From Shewanella vesiculosa (GTDB lineage: Bacteria; Pseudomonadota; Gammaproteobacteria; Enterobacterales; Shewanellaceae), in contig NZ_CP073588.1 in assembly GCF_021560015.1 (NCBI RefSeq), positions 2,542,001 through 2,606,000 of the forward strand: 64,000 nt of DNA. Reading direction: 5' to 3'. Of this stretch, positions 46,454 through 56,850 are shown piece by piece (position 1 is the stretch's first letter; each line of letters begins with the position of its first letter). The notes below the pieces were generated by a model. The model made no database searches, had not been told where the DNA came from, and saw only the letters and a list, made by a program, of their open reading frames with translations. Made by a program: the position numbers and the translations under genes.

Positions 46454-47467
46454 ATGCAGCCACTGCCGATTTTTTACTTAAACCAAGTTTACCAACAGCT
46501 GCGCCAGTGGGACTGTAATGTTAATATCTGGCTAGCTCATAATGGTATGACACTTGAGCAATTACAAGACCCGCACTATCAAGTAAGTTTTGATGATTAT
46601 CAACGCCTAATCGCCTCTGCCATTCACCTTTCGGCCAGACCAGACTTAGGTTTACATGTGGGTAATCGTATCGGTATTAACACTCATGGCATGATGGGAT
46701 TTGCCATACTTAACAGCAGCACTCTCAAACAAGCCATTGAGACATTAAAGCAGTTTATTAACACTCGTACGCCGCTGGTTAAGATAAGCATCCACGAAAC
46801 GACCAAGGCTTTGGTTGTTACCCTTGAAGCAGTTCAACCACTGGGCATGATACAGGAACCCTATATGGATGCTCTTTTAGTGACCCTGACTAAGTTATTA
46901 CAACAACTCACGCCGCAATCGTCGCCATTATGCCAGGTGAATATCAGTTTTGCGCCACCCAGTTATTGGCAGCAGTACGCAGAATTATTTAAGGCTCCGG
47001 TTCATTTTAATCAAGCTAAGACCCAGCTAATGTTAACCCTAGCATCAATGACACAACCTCTTGATATGGCCGACCCCAGCTCATTTATGCAAGCTAAACA
47101 ATGGTGTATTAACGAACTTAAGCAGCTTAACGGTCAACAAAGTTTGAGCGACAAGCTATACCAGTATTTACTGCAAAGCTCGGTGCCATTGCCAAGCTTA
47201 AGCGACACTGCAGCGCATTTTCACATGACACCTCGCACGGTACATCGCCATTTAGCCCAACAGCAAAGTAGCTATAAAAGTATTGTGGCGTCGGTCAATC
47301 ATCAGATTGCCAAGCACTACTTGTCACAATCTCAAGGCAGTATTAAACAACTTTCCTATCAATTAGGCTATGTGGATGTGGCTAATTTTCGCCGAGCATT
47401 TAAGCGCTGGCAAGGTACCACGCCAAGCGAGTACCGCCTGCAGCAAAAAGCGCACCCTGCAATATGA
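46454..47467 (+). CDS. AraC-family transcriptional regulator
   Basis: 337 residues. N-terminal effector region about 1-210 (NVNIWLAHNGMTLEQLQDPH, GNRIGINTHGMMGFAILNSS) belongs to the OruR/ArgR-type AraC group. The C-terminal double helix-turn-helix (about 235-335) has LSDTAAHFHMTPRTVHRHLA and LSYQLGYVDVANFRRAFKRW followed by GTTPSEYR. It is divergent from the ferredoxin-monooxygenase pair and likely controls it in response to the substrate. In the intergenic region AGGGGT occurs twice (46354, 46372), 18 bp apart. Confidence 0.9.
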   Translation: MQPLPIFYLNQVYQQLRQWDCNVNIWLAHNGMTLEQLQDPHYQVSFDDYQRLIASAIHLSARPDLGLHVGNRIGINTHGMMGFAILNSSTLKQAIETLKQFINTRTPLVKISIHETTKALVVTLEAVQPLGMIQEPYMDALLVTLTKLLQQLTPQSSPLCQVNISFAPPSYWQQYAELFKAPVHFNQAKTQLMLTLASMTQPLDMADPSSFMQAKQWCINELKQLNGQQSLSDKLYQYLLQSSVPLPSLSDTAAHFHMTPRTVHRHLAQQQSSYKSIVASVNHQIAKHYLSQSQGSIKQLSYQLGYVDVANFRRAFKRWQGTTPSEYRLQQKAHPAI

Positions 47468-47654
47468 ATGTTAAGATGATAAAGTCTGGGTTGCTCATAT
47501 GACTTGAGCAGCTTAAAACCTATGCTGATATCTTTTAATGTAAATAATGATCAATAAAAAAACCCTTTTTTAATTTGGCTACGTTTACACTCTTAACAGA
47601 CCCATTTAAACCTGTATTTTCACAGCATTAAGCTAACCATTAGCGGAGTCATCA

Positions 47655-48371
47655 ATGAATAAAACTTTACTTACCAGCATTATCTCTGGCGCATTATTTA
47701 CCTTAACCGCCAGCAGCAGTTTATCCACGGTGCAAGCGGCCGAGCTTAGTTTCGCAAATATTGAAACCGTGGGAACCAGCACCATAGAAGCGTCTGCAGA
47801 CATGGCTATCATCAATGTTGAAGTATTAGTCGAAGCCGATAGCGCTAAAGCGGCTAAAGATCAAGCCGACCAAGCGGTCAGCCAATTTATGCAGCGTTTA
47901 CTCAAAGCGGGTGTTGATAAAAAACACATTCAAAGTGCTAATTTACAACTCAACCCACAATACATGTATGTGCAAAATGAACCACGTAAGCTAACCGGCT
48001 ATAGCGCAAGTCGCCAAATGACGGTCACAGTAGTGGATCTGAACAGCTTAAATGAATTACTCGACAGCGCTTTAGTAGAAGGCATTAATAACATCAGCAA
48101 TATACAGTTAAAATCCAGCAAAGAAGCTGATATTATTGAGCAAGCACGCCAAGCTGCCATTGTGGATGCCAAGCAAAAAGCGCAATCGTTAGCTAAAGGC
48201 TTTGGTGAAGAAATTGACGGAGTATGGCAGGTGAGATACTTTCCGCAACAATCAAATCAACCAGAAATGTACCGCGCCAGCATGAAAGTAAGTTCAGATG
48301 TCGCGCAAACTTATCAGCAAGGCCAAGTGACAATTAGCGACAGAGTCGAAGTGGTATTTAAACTGAAATAA
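47655..48371 (+). CDS. SIMPL domain (DUF541) periplasmic protein
   Basis: 238 residues. Signal peptide about 1-29 (ending TVQAA). The SIMPL/DUF541 pattern follows: VGTSTIEASADMAIINVEVL, then DSAKAAKDQADQAVSQFMQR, LTGYSASRQMTVTVVDLNSL and a C-terminal VTISDRVEVVFKLK. Related proteins such as the E. coli YggE protein are linked to oxidative stress tolerance, but their biochemical role is unknown. It is monocistronic with a 15-bp terminator hairpin downstream. Confidence 0.9.
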   Translation: MNKTLLTSIISGALFTLTASSSLSTVQAAELSFANIETVGTSTIEASADMAIINVEVLVEADSAKAAKDQADQAVSQFMQRLLKAGVDKKHIQSANLQLNPQYMYVQNEPRKLTGYSASRQMTVTVVDLNSLNELLDSALVEGINNISNIQLKSSKEADIIEQARQAAIVDAKQKAQSLAKGFGEEIDGVWQVRYFPQQSNQPEMYRASMKVSSDVAQTYQQGQVTISDRVEVVFKLK

Positions 48372-48420
48372 CCACTGTAATAGCCACAAATACAACGGCA
48401 ACAAATACTGCAGCAACAAC

Positions 48421-48453
48421 AAACAGGCTCAACGGCATCCGTTGAACCTGTTT
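48421..48453 (+). terminator. Intrinsic terminator-like hairpin after the SIMPL gene
   Basis: Inverted repeat 48421-48435 / 48439-48453 (14 of 15 pairs), loop CAT, followed by CAATTTA; weak T tract. Confidence 0.65.
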
Positions 48454-48690
48454 CAATTTAGCGCCAGCGAAACCATTAACGCATCCAACTGTTTAACATA
48501 CAGAACAGCAATATAAAAACCTCACCAAACCCGTCATCTCAACAAGTTAAAAAACACTCCAAGCAATTGTTTAATAGCAATTAAATTTATGAGTTTCATT
48601 TATCTTCATTAAAAATGATCTAGGTCACAATTGAGTATCGCCCAGCAAATTAAACTGGCTACATTGTATATGGCTATTGTAAATGGCTGT

Positions 48691-48814
48691 TAATACGACT
48701 AGGGAGGCGAGAAAAAAGTTATCAAGATGGACCTGCATGACTGACAGTTCTCCCCCTCTATAGACACAGTCGATCTGCGCTTTGGTCGCTCAATAAAGCC
48801 CTCATCGTCGTATT
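48691..48814 (+). promoter_or_regulatory. Possible structured leader upstream of the formate dehydrogenase gene
   Basis: AATACGAC (48692-48699) is exactly complementary to GTCGTATT (48807-48814), which would close a 123-base element ending 52 bases before the ATG. Inside it are GGGAGGCGAGAA and TTCTCCCCCT, which could pair in part. I do not recognise a known riboswitch consensus. A structured leader for a molybdenum enzyme gene would be plausible but is unproven. Confidence 0.3.
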
Positions 48815-48866
48815 CTCAATGGCAGCAAAACCTAGCCAGTGACTCAACCAATTAGAAGGTATTGCA

Positions 48867-51800
48867 ATGATAGATATCACTATCGACGGCATATCGTTAC
48901 CGCTGCCTCAGGCAGATAACTTATTAAAAGCTGCCACTGACGCCGGTATTAATATCCCCAGCTTGTGTGATTTTTCTCACAATCAAGCCAAACAGCACTG
49001 TAACTTATGCCAAGTACACATAAAAAATAATGATGGCAGTTTACGATGTGTTCGCGCATGTGAAACGTCGCTTGAAGCGGGTTTAGAGGTGATAACTCGG
49101 TCGAGCGCTTTAAGCAAAATCCGTCAAGATGCACTTAAGCATATTCTCAGCGACCATTTTGCCGATTGTGAAGCCCCTTGCCAAACTGCCTGTCCTGCGG
49201 GCGTTGACGTGCAGTCTTATCTGTATCATATCGGCAGAGGTGAGCATAAAGAAGCGGTCAAAGTCATCAAAAAAACCTTACCTATGCCACTGTCAATTGG
49301 CCGTGTCTGCCCTGCTTTTTGTGAAGCCCAGTGTCGCCGAGGGCTTGTTGATGAACCTGTGGCGATTCGCCAATTAAAACGTCATGCCGCAGATTTAGAT
49401 TTACATGATCTAGAGTCTTATGTACCACCAAGAGCACCGGCAACCAATAAGCGTATTGCCATTATCGGCAGTGGCCCTGCGGGGCTAACCGCCGGTTATT
49501 ATCTGTCTAATAATGGTCACGATGTCACGATTATGGAATCAGCAGCCAAAGCGGGCGGCTGGTTACGTTACGGCATCCCAGAGTACCGCTTACCCAAAGA
49601 CATTCTGGATAAAGAAATTGAACTACTCACTCGCAACGGACTTAAGATACAAACTGGCGTAGAACTCGGTCGTGACATCAATCTACACGATTTAGTCGCC
49701 AATTATGATGCTGTTTGCCTCGCCATTGGCGCACAAAAAGCGGTGCCAATGAATTACCCTGGCAGCGATTTAGCAGGCTGCTATTTGGGTGTCGACTATT
49801 TACGCGATTATTGCACCAACAAAACATTAATCACTGGCAAAAAAGTCGCCGTGATTGGTGGGGGCAACACCGCAATAGATTGTGCCCGAACCGCTGTGCG
49901 CGATGGTGCTGATGTGACCTTAATCTATCGCCGTAGCCGCGATGAAATGCCCGCAGAACCCTATGAAATACATGAAGCCGAAGTCGAAGGGGTTAAGTTT
50001 CACTTTCTTACCAATCCAATTGAAAACCACAGTGATGACCAAGGCCGAGTCAAGTCAGTGACGTTTGCTAAAATGGCACTCGGTGAGCCCGATGCATCAG
50101 GGCGACGCTCGCCTAAAGCCACAGATGAAACCTTTGAAGAAGCTTTTGATACCGTTATTGCGGCGGTCTCAACAGGTAGATTTAGACTTTTTTAGACCAA
50201 CCAGAAAACCAAATCGACACCGGTCACCTTGCCCTCACCCGCTGGCATACTTTTCTTGGTTGTGAGCAAACCATGTCTGCAGGAGTGGAGAAACTGTTTG
50301 TTATTGGTGATTCTCGCACCGGCCCAGGAACCGCCGTGGGTGCGGTGGCCGATGGCCGAAAAGCCGCTGAAGCAATTGAAGGATTACTCACAGAGGGGTT
50401 GACCTGTCATTTACAGCCTCAAGATTTTAACTCAACAAAAGCCGATAACACGGCATCATTGTCTGCTGACTTATACCCGGGCACAGTTAAACGTTCGCGA
50501 CTAAAAATGCCTGAGCTAACGCAATTAAATCGCGCACTGAACTTTGGCGAAGTTGAGCTAGGCTTCATTGCCGATGAGGCAATAAAAGAAGCTATGCGCT
50601 GTTTAGAATGTGCTTGCCAAGCTAATACCGCTTGTCAGTTACGTGACTATGCCACCGAATATAAAGTCGATGGCAAAACTCTAGACCAAACCCAGGCGCG
50701 TAAATTTAAAGTCGATAACAGTGCACCTTTTATTACTTTTGATGCCAATCGTTGCATCAGTTGCGGAGCCTGTATTGACGCCTGCCATCAGCAAAGTGGT
50801 CATAATGTTATCGCTTTTGAAGCCAATAGCTATCAAGCACTTCCCGATGCTACAACCGCAGGCATTAACCGCAACGCCCCTCGTGTTGGCTTTACTGCGT
50901 CGATGAATGACAGCGATTGTGTGCAATGTGGTAACTGCGTACAAGTCTGCCCCACAGGTGCTTTGGTTGATGCCAGAGATAAAACCCAAGGCAGCGATAG
51001 AGCGTTAACTAGAACCTCAACAGTGTGCACATATTGTGGCGTTGGTTGCCGGGTTGAACTGCATGTCGACCAAAGCAAAAATCACGTTATGCGCGTCACA
51101 GGCGATACTCACTCACAGGTGAATGAGGGGATGCTGTGTGTTAAAGGACGCTCTGGATTTGATTTTTTAAACAGCCCTAAACGTCTTACCACGCCATTAA
51201 TTCGTAAAAATGGTCAGCTACAACCCGCCACTTGGAGCGAGGCCATTCGCTATATTGCCGAGCAACTGCAACCGATTAAAGATGCCACTGGGCCAAGCAA
51301 GTTTGCCGCATTATCTTCGGCTAAATGCACCAATGAAGAAAACTATTTAATGCAGAAATTGACCCGCAGTATAATGGGTACCAACAATATAGATCATTGT
51401 GCGAGACTGTGTCATTCATCATCAGTTGCCGGCTTATCCGATACCCTTGGTGGCGGGGCCATGACCAATGATATTCCCAGTATTAAAGACTCAGATGTGA
51501 TTTTTATCATCGGCTCCGATACCACCAGCGCCCACCCTATTATTGCCTCGCATATTAAACGAGCCGTCAATCAACACGGCGCGCGCTTAATTGTGGCCGA
51601 CCCAAAGAGAACCACTATCGCAGACAGCGCCCATTTATATGTCTCACATAAACCGGGCACAGATGTGATGTTACTCAATGCCATCATGCAGCAAATTATC
51701 ATCAATAACTGGCAAGACATGCACTACATCAATAGCCGTATTGAAGACTATCAATTGCTTAAGCAAGAAGTGATGAAGCCCGATTATAACTTAACCAATG

Positions 51801-53080
51801 CGGCGTTAATTACTGGTGTAAGGGCAAAAGATATTGCCACTATGGCAAAAATGATCGGCACCGCAAACAAAACGGCCTTGTATTACGCCATGGGCATCAC
51901 CCAGCATACCTCGGGTTATGACAACGTGGTGTCTACCTCTAACTTACAACTACTGTGTGGCAATATCGGCATCAATGGCGGCGGGCTAAATCCGTTGCGC
52001 GGCCAAAGTAACGTTCAAGGTGCTTGTGATATGGGTGCCTTACCCAATTATTATCCCGGCTATCAAAAAATTAATGACCCGATTCATCAAGCTAAGTTTG
52101 CTAAAGCTTGGGGCAATACTTCGCTTGATCCAAACATAGGATTAGCAGCGACAGAAATCATGCAAGCAATTGTCAAAGGCAAAATCGATGCACTGTATGT
52201 TTTAGGTGAAAATCCAGTGCTAAGCGATCCGGATCAAGCCCATGTGATCGCTGCACTATCCAAAATCAAATTCATGCTGGTGCAAGACATCTTTTTAACC
52301 GAAACCGCCCAAATGGCTCATGTGGTATTACCCGCAACCGCCTTTGCCGAAAAAGATGGCCATTTCACCAATACCGAACGTCGGGTACAACAATTACGGG
52401 TGGCGTTAACTCCACCAGGAGATGCGCTGGTAGACTGGAAAATAATCCAAATGATTGCCAATAGCCTTGATGCAGACTGGCATTACCACAACACCAAAGA
52501 TATTTGGCAAGAAATTAACCAGGTTACCCCGCAATACCAAGGGTTAACCTGGCAACGCCTTGAACACAAGGTAGATGGTTTACAGTGGCCGTGCCTTGAT
52601 GAAAACCATCCTGGCACACCGATTTTACACACAGAGACATTTTTACGCGGCAAAGGCAAAATGATCCCGGTGAGTTACCGTCTCCCTGCCGAAATGCCCG
52701 ATAGCGAGTATCCATTAACCCTGTCAACAGGCCGTTTGCTGGAACAGTTCCATACTGGCACCATGACGCGCAAAACCCCGGAACTGGATATTAAAGGTGC
52801 GCCCAGAGTGATGATATCGGTTTTTGATGCCGAGCAATTGGGTGTCAATAACGGTGATATGCTAACACTGAGCACTCGCCGAGGAGAAATAGAGATAGCC
52901 GCCTTTGTCACTAAGCGGGCTCAGGTTGGAGTATTATTTTTACCGTTTCACTTTGCCGAAGCGGCAGCCAATAAGCTGACCATCAATGCATTAGATCCGA
53001 TTGCTAAAATCCCTGAGTATAAGGTGTGTGCGGTTAAAGCAGAAAAGTCACTACGGCCAAGTACAACGGGCTTAGCCTAA
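48867..53080 (+). pseudogene. NAD(P)H oxidoreductase-formate dehydrogenase fusion, frameshifted
   Basis: About 1404 residues when the frame is repaired. Part 1 (48867-50195): an N-terminal 2Fe-2S domain (Cys 34, 45, 48, 61 or 65), then a glutamate synthase-like flavoprotein with CPAGVDVQSYLYHIGRGEHK, FAD loop IIGSGPAGLTAGYYL and NADPH loop VIGGGNTAIDCAR. Part 2: end of that domain (VIGDSRTGPGTAVGAVADGR), 4Fe-4S clusters (CISCGACIDACHQ, CVQCGNCVQVCPTG, CTYCGVGC) and a molybdopterin formate dehydrogenase domain with Cys, not Sec, in DHCARLCHSSSVAGL. Frame 1 hits TAG at 50193 at the end of T6 (50188-50193); translation resumes in another frame at DQPENQID, and the first downstream ATG in that frame is at 50273. 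One T deletion (T7 to T6), or two +1 insertions (near 50171 and in T6, giving QVDLDFLDQ), would explain it. Confidence 0.87.
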
Positions 53081-53181
53081 CCGCTAGTGTCTTAGTGAAT
53101 TAAAGCGCAGAACGCTTAAAAGCGAAGCCTAGATCGCTGCGCTGCTAGGACGCTACGCGGCGAGAGCCTATAAAATCTTAG

Positions 53182-53303
53182 CAGCGAAGCGACCCTAACA
53201 GTGACGAAGTCACGCCCTAGCAGTGACGAAGTCACGCCCTAGCAGTGACGAAGTCACGCCCTAGCAGTGACGAAGTCACGCCCTAGCAGCGAAGCGACCC
53301 TAG
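53182..53303. repeat. Tandem hairpin array: four 22-bp units with variant flanks
   Basis: Four identical 22-bp units begin at 53199, 53221, 53243 and 53265. Each contains the palindrome GTGAC-GAA-GTCAC, so the DNA or RNA can form four small hairpins in a row. Variant 17-bp units (CAGCGAAGCGACCCTA plus A or G) flank the array at 53182-53198 and 53287-53303. The array lies between two convergent genes (formate dehydrogenase fusion and uspA-like), the usual location of REP/BIME-type repeats. Confidence 0.92.
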
Positions 53304-53321
53304 CAGGACGCCGTCTTTTAC

Positions 53322-54179
53322 TTAACGCAATAACAACAATGGAATATGACTTTTACTGATCATCCGTGTGGTATTACTCCCAACAAAAAACTCACGAATA
53401 CGTGAATGGCCATAAGCCCCCATGACCATTAAATCAATTTGGTGTGCGAGTTGATAAGCTTCAAGAGCCGTTTGCACCTCGCCCTGACAAACTGCGGTTG
53501 TCACCTCAAAACCAGCCTCAATAAGAGAGTCGGCAACTGAGGTCAATTCGATTAGCGCTTGAGACTGATTATCAGACACCATGACTAAATGACATTCGAG
53601 CCCTTTAAGTAGTGGGCTGCTTATCACTCGTTCAAGCACGGTTTTCGAGGTGGCACTGCCATCATAGGCAATCATAAAACGGCTTGGCGTTGTAAACTCA
53701 GCCATCACTACTAAAATTGGCTGTTTAAGGGTGCGAATAACACTTTCTAAATGACTGCCAATCGCTTGCGCCTGATCTTGATGTTGCTCACCTTGACGAC
53801 CAATAACCACCAGTCTGGCATCGGCTTGCTGCTCCAATAGCGTTTCCACTAAATCCCCATGGCGCTGCAGTGTTTGCACCACCACTGAAGGTTGTGCAGC
53901 TACAATGCTGGTTTGAGCATCTTGGAGCATATATTTACCTTGTTCGAGCGCGAGTTTACTCATGCGTCCTTCAAGCTCAACCATTTCAGCCAGCAGATGC
54001 TCACGACTCCCAAGGCCAATATTTCCCGACAAATTTAACTCTGTCGGGTAGGCAGATTTATCCAATACATGTAATAACGTCACCGGGGCATGCAACTTCA
54101 TCGCCGCCCACCCACTAGCATCAGATACCGCGTGCGTGGCTTCTGAACCATCAATACAGGCAATCACATTTGTCATCAT
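53322..54179 (-). CDS. Universal stress protein, tandem UspA domains
   Basis: 285 residues with two UspA folds (about 2-148 and 156-285). The first begins NVIACIDGSEATHAVSDASG; the second RFMIAYDGSATSKTVLERVI and ends MVMGAYGHSRIREFFVGSNT, the ATP-binding G-x2-G-x9-G(S/T) motif. It resembles the two-domain UspE group. It follows sulP by 29 bases, so the stress protein and the anion transporter are probably co-transcribed. The start at 54179 has AGGA 5 bases upstream; a second ATG follows immediately. Confidence 0.9.
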   Translation of the reverse strand: MMTNVIACIDGSEATHAVSDASGWAAMKLHAPVTLLHVLDKSAYPTELNLSGNIGLGSREHLLAEMVELEGRMSKLALEQGKYMLQDAQTSIVAAQPSVVVQTLQRHGDLVETLLEQQADARLVVIGRQGEQHQDQAQAIGSHLESVIRTLKQPILVVMAEFTTPSRFMIAYDGSATSKTVLERVISSPLLKGLECHLVMVSDNQSQALIELTSVADSLIEAGFEVTTAVCQGEVQTALEAYQLAHQIDLMVMGAYGHSRIREFFVGSNTTRMISKSHIPLLLLR

Positions 54180-54208
54180 TATTATCCTTTTATGCTGTTG
54201 CTATGGGC

Positions 54209-55700
54209 TTAGTGACCAGACATCATTTTTTCAACGTCTTCTGGTTTATCATGCACACCAAATTTATCGACTATGGTCGCGTTGGCGGCGTTAAGGCCAA
54301 TTATCTCAACTTCAGTCCCTTCACGGCGGAATTTAATCACCACTTTATCCAGAGCAGATACGGCGGTAATATCCCAAAAATGTGCTTGAGATAAATCAAT
54401 CGTCACCTTATCAACCACTTCTCTGAAATCAAATGAGTTACTGAACTTATCTGCTGAGGCAAAAAAGACTTGGCCAATAATGTGATAATGACGCCCGGTT
54501 TCTGCAGTAGTGTCGCAGCTTTTAACCACCATAAAACGGCCCACTTTATTGGCAAAGAATAACGAGGCAAGTAGCACACCCACAAATACCCCAATCGCTA
54601 AATTATGGGTAGCGACAACTACTACTACTGTGGCAACCATCACAAGATTGGTCGATAAAGGATGATGTTTAAGGTTACGGATAGAATCCCAAGAGAAGGT
54701 TCCAATAGACACCATGATCATCACTGCGACAAGTGCTGCCATCGGGATCATTTTTAACCAGTCCCCCCAGAAATACAATTAACACTAACAGAAAAAGACC
54801 CGCCGAAAATGTCGACAAACGCCCACGACCACCAGACTTAACGTTAATAATTGATTGACCGATCATGGCACAACCCGCCATACCGCCCAGTAAACCCGCA
54901 CCGATATTGGCAATACCCTGGCCTTTACATTCGCGGTTTTTATCACTTGGGGTATCGGTTAAGTCATCAACAATAGTTGCTGTCATCATCGATTCCAATA
55001 AACCAACAACCGCAAGACCAGCAGAATAAGGCAAGATGATCATTAAGGTTTCAAGAGTTAATGGTACTTCTGGCCAAAGGAAAATCGGTAAGGTATCTGG
55101 CAACTGCCCCATATCGCCTACGGTACGGATATCTAATCCCATATACACCGCAAAAATGGTTAAGCCAACAATACATATTAAAGGTGACGGCAAGGATTTA
55201 CCGATCACAGGGATTAATGGGAATAAGTAAATAATCCCCAGTCCAGCTGCGGTCATGGCGTACACATGCCACGTCACATTTGTAAGCTCAGGTAACTGCG
55301 CCATAAAAATCAAAATGGCCAGTGCATTCACAAAGCCGGTCACCACCGAACGCGAGACAAATCGCATCAAACTGCCCAGTTTTAAGTAACCTGCTGCAAT
55401 TTGAAACAGGCCGGTCAATAACGTCGCCGCTAATAAATACTCAAGACCATGCTCTTTAACTAAGGTCACCATCAATAGCGCCATAGCGCCAGTCGCGGCC
55501 GAAATCATGCCCGGACGACCGCCGGTAAACGCAATCACGACTGCAATACAGAAGGAAGCATATAGGCCAACTTTGGGATCCACCCCGGCAATAATCGAAA
55601 AGGCAATCGCTTCAGGAATTAACGCCAGCGCGACAACAATACCGGCTAATAGGTCTCCACGGATGTTAGAGAACCACTCTTTTTTCATGCTTTGTATCAT
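54209..55700 (-). pseudogene. SulP-family anion transporter with STAS domain, frameshifted
   Basis: About 496 residues when repaired. The N-terminal membrane domain has [20 protein letters not shown] and [20 protein letters not shown], the SulP signature. The middle carries [20 protein letters not shown] and [21 protein letters not shown] cytoplasmic STAS domain ends the protein (VTIDLSQAHFWDITAVSALD). The frame breaks at six Cs (54763-54768, G6 on the coding strand): upstream it reads [13 protein letters not shown] to a false stop; downstream the other frame continues [20 protein letters not shown]. Removing one G gives [13 protein letters not shown], the expected helix. The substrate (sulfate, bicarbonate or other anion) is not known. 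Confidence 0.9.
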
Positions 55701-56137
55701 GTGTTTTACTCTGTTTTAATGTTAGCCAATATGCCAATAACAGATGTTAACGCCAGAAATATCTGCGCGCGTCAGCAGTGAAATTAACTCATTAATACGA
55801 CAAAATGATATTGGATAATGATATACAACAAAAACTACCAACAAGGCAGCAATTACGGACGGATCTTAGCGATCCAAATAGGGGAGGAAAAACTAATGCG
55901 GCTTAATATTCATTACGGAAAGACAACCTCTTTAATATATGTACATTAAGCTTAAAATTTAATAAACGCGCACTGCATAAAAATGCAGCGGCAAGTATAA
56001 AGGGTTGCTTAGGTAAAATCAAAGCGTTTACAGGGTAACCCCACGGACACAGCGACTGAATGAGAGCCGAGTTAGCGCGGTAAAGTACCACAAAACTCAG
56101 CTATCACCTTTTAAGGCTCAACTGATAATACCCAACG
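55701..56137. other. Intergenic stretch with no convincing gene
   Basis: About 437 bases. A 62-codon minus-strand frame (55903-56091) exists but shows no domain, signal or ribosome binding site and is not called. Promoter elements for sulP are expected near the left end. Confidence 0.45.
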
Positions 56138-56590
56138 CTATGGTGAAGAGGTAACCGCAATTTTTTCTGAGGTGAATTTGTTGTACGCAACGATTAAGCC
56201 GTAAGCCATTAATACTGAAACACACTCTGAAATAGAACCCAGTAACCGGAATGCTTCGTAAGCAGAGCCAGGAATTAATGTTGAATCAGTTGAATCGAAA
56301 TTTAGTACGACTAGAAGCACAAATGGCAACTGTATCAAAGCAGCAGCCTTAACATTAAAGGGAGACCGAGGAACAATCTTCCTAAATATCAATAAAATAA
56401 ACAAAGTTGCCAGCAGCCGAATCGAGGCATCATAACCCGCGATTAATAAGTACTCCCAGCTGTGACTATTCAAATCGGGCACTAATAGAAGATAATCGAT
56501 TACCGGCGAATATTTTACCGATAGTTGAAATGCTAGTGAGTTCGCATATAACACTAAAACACTAGCGACTAAACAAGGTAAATACTTCAT
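56138..56590 (-). CDS. Hypothetical four-helix membrane protein
   Basis: 150 residues with about four hydrophobic segments (LVASVLVLYANSLAFQL; LLIAGYDASIRLLATLFILL; LIQLPFVLLVVLNF; LMAYGLIVAYNKF). No domain is recognised. It lies 38 bases after a small membrane protein gene on the same strand, so the two likely form an operon. Function unknown. Confidence 0.65.
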   Translation of the reverse strand: MKYLPCLVASVLVLYANSLAFQLSVKYSPVIDYLLLVPDLNSHSWEYLLIAGYDASIRLLATLFILLIFRKIVPRSPFNVKAAALIQLPFVLLVVLNFDSTDSTLIPGSAYEAFRLLGSISECVSVLMAYGLIVAYNKFTSEKIAVTSSP

Positions 56591-56628
56591 ATATGCTGTC
56601 CATAGTCACAATATTGTACACATCCTTG

Positions 56629-56850
56629 CTAACGACTTGCGGTTTCTGCGCCTAAATTAACATCACTCTTTAGCATCAACACCACTAAATAGATCAAACC
56701 AAATAGCGGTACAATTGATAATACAGCGCCAAGCACACCAGCCAGAATCGGCGATTGTGTTTTACGACGACCAATAAAATAACTGATAACACCCACTACC
56801 AATGCGAAAATAACAATTAACTGACCAACCAGCGTTGCATTAACATTCAT
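56629..56850 (-). CDS. Small membrane protein, two helices
   Basis: 73 residues from ATG 56850, which has AAGGAG 8 bases upstream. Two hydrophobic segments (LIVIFALVVGVISYFIG and GVLGAVLSIVPLFGLIYLVV) joined by a basic RRKTQS loop. No recognised domain; the layout resembles short helper or stress-induced membrane proteins. Likely co-transcribed with the 150-residue membrane protein downstream. Confidence 0.65.
   Translation of the reverse strand: MNVNATLVGQLIVIFALVVGVISYFIGRRKTQSPILAGVLGAVLSIVPLFGLIYLVVLMLKSDVNLGAETASR

Noticed and set aside
48691..48707. Resemblance to the phage T7 promoter: TAATACGACT followed directly by AGGGAG
   Set aside because: The six bases CACTAT between the two halves are missing and no T7-like phage genes are present; taken as chance.
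7513..54768. Programmed ribosomal frameshifting as the cause of the four broken genes
   Set aside because: Three need a +1 move and one a -1 or two +1 moves, with no shared slippery heptamer or downstream structure; indel error or mutation explains them better.
55903..56091. 62-codon minus-strand frame in the gap after sulP
   Set aside because: No ribosome binding site, no domain, odd composition; probably a chance frame.
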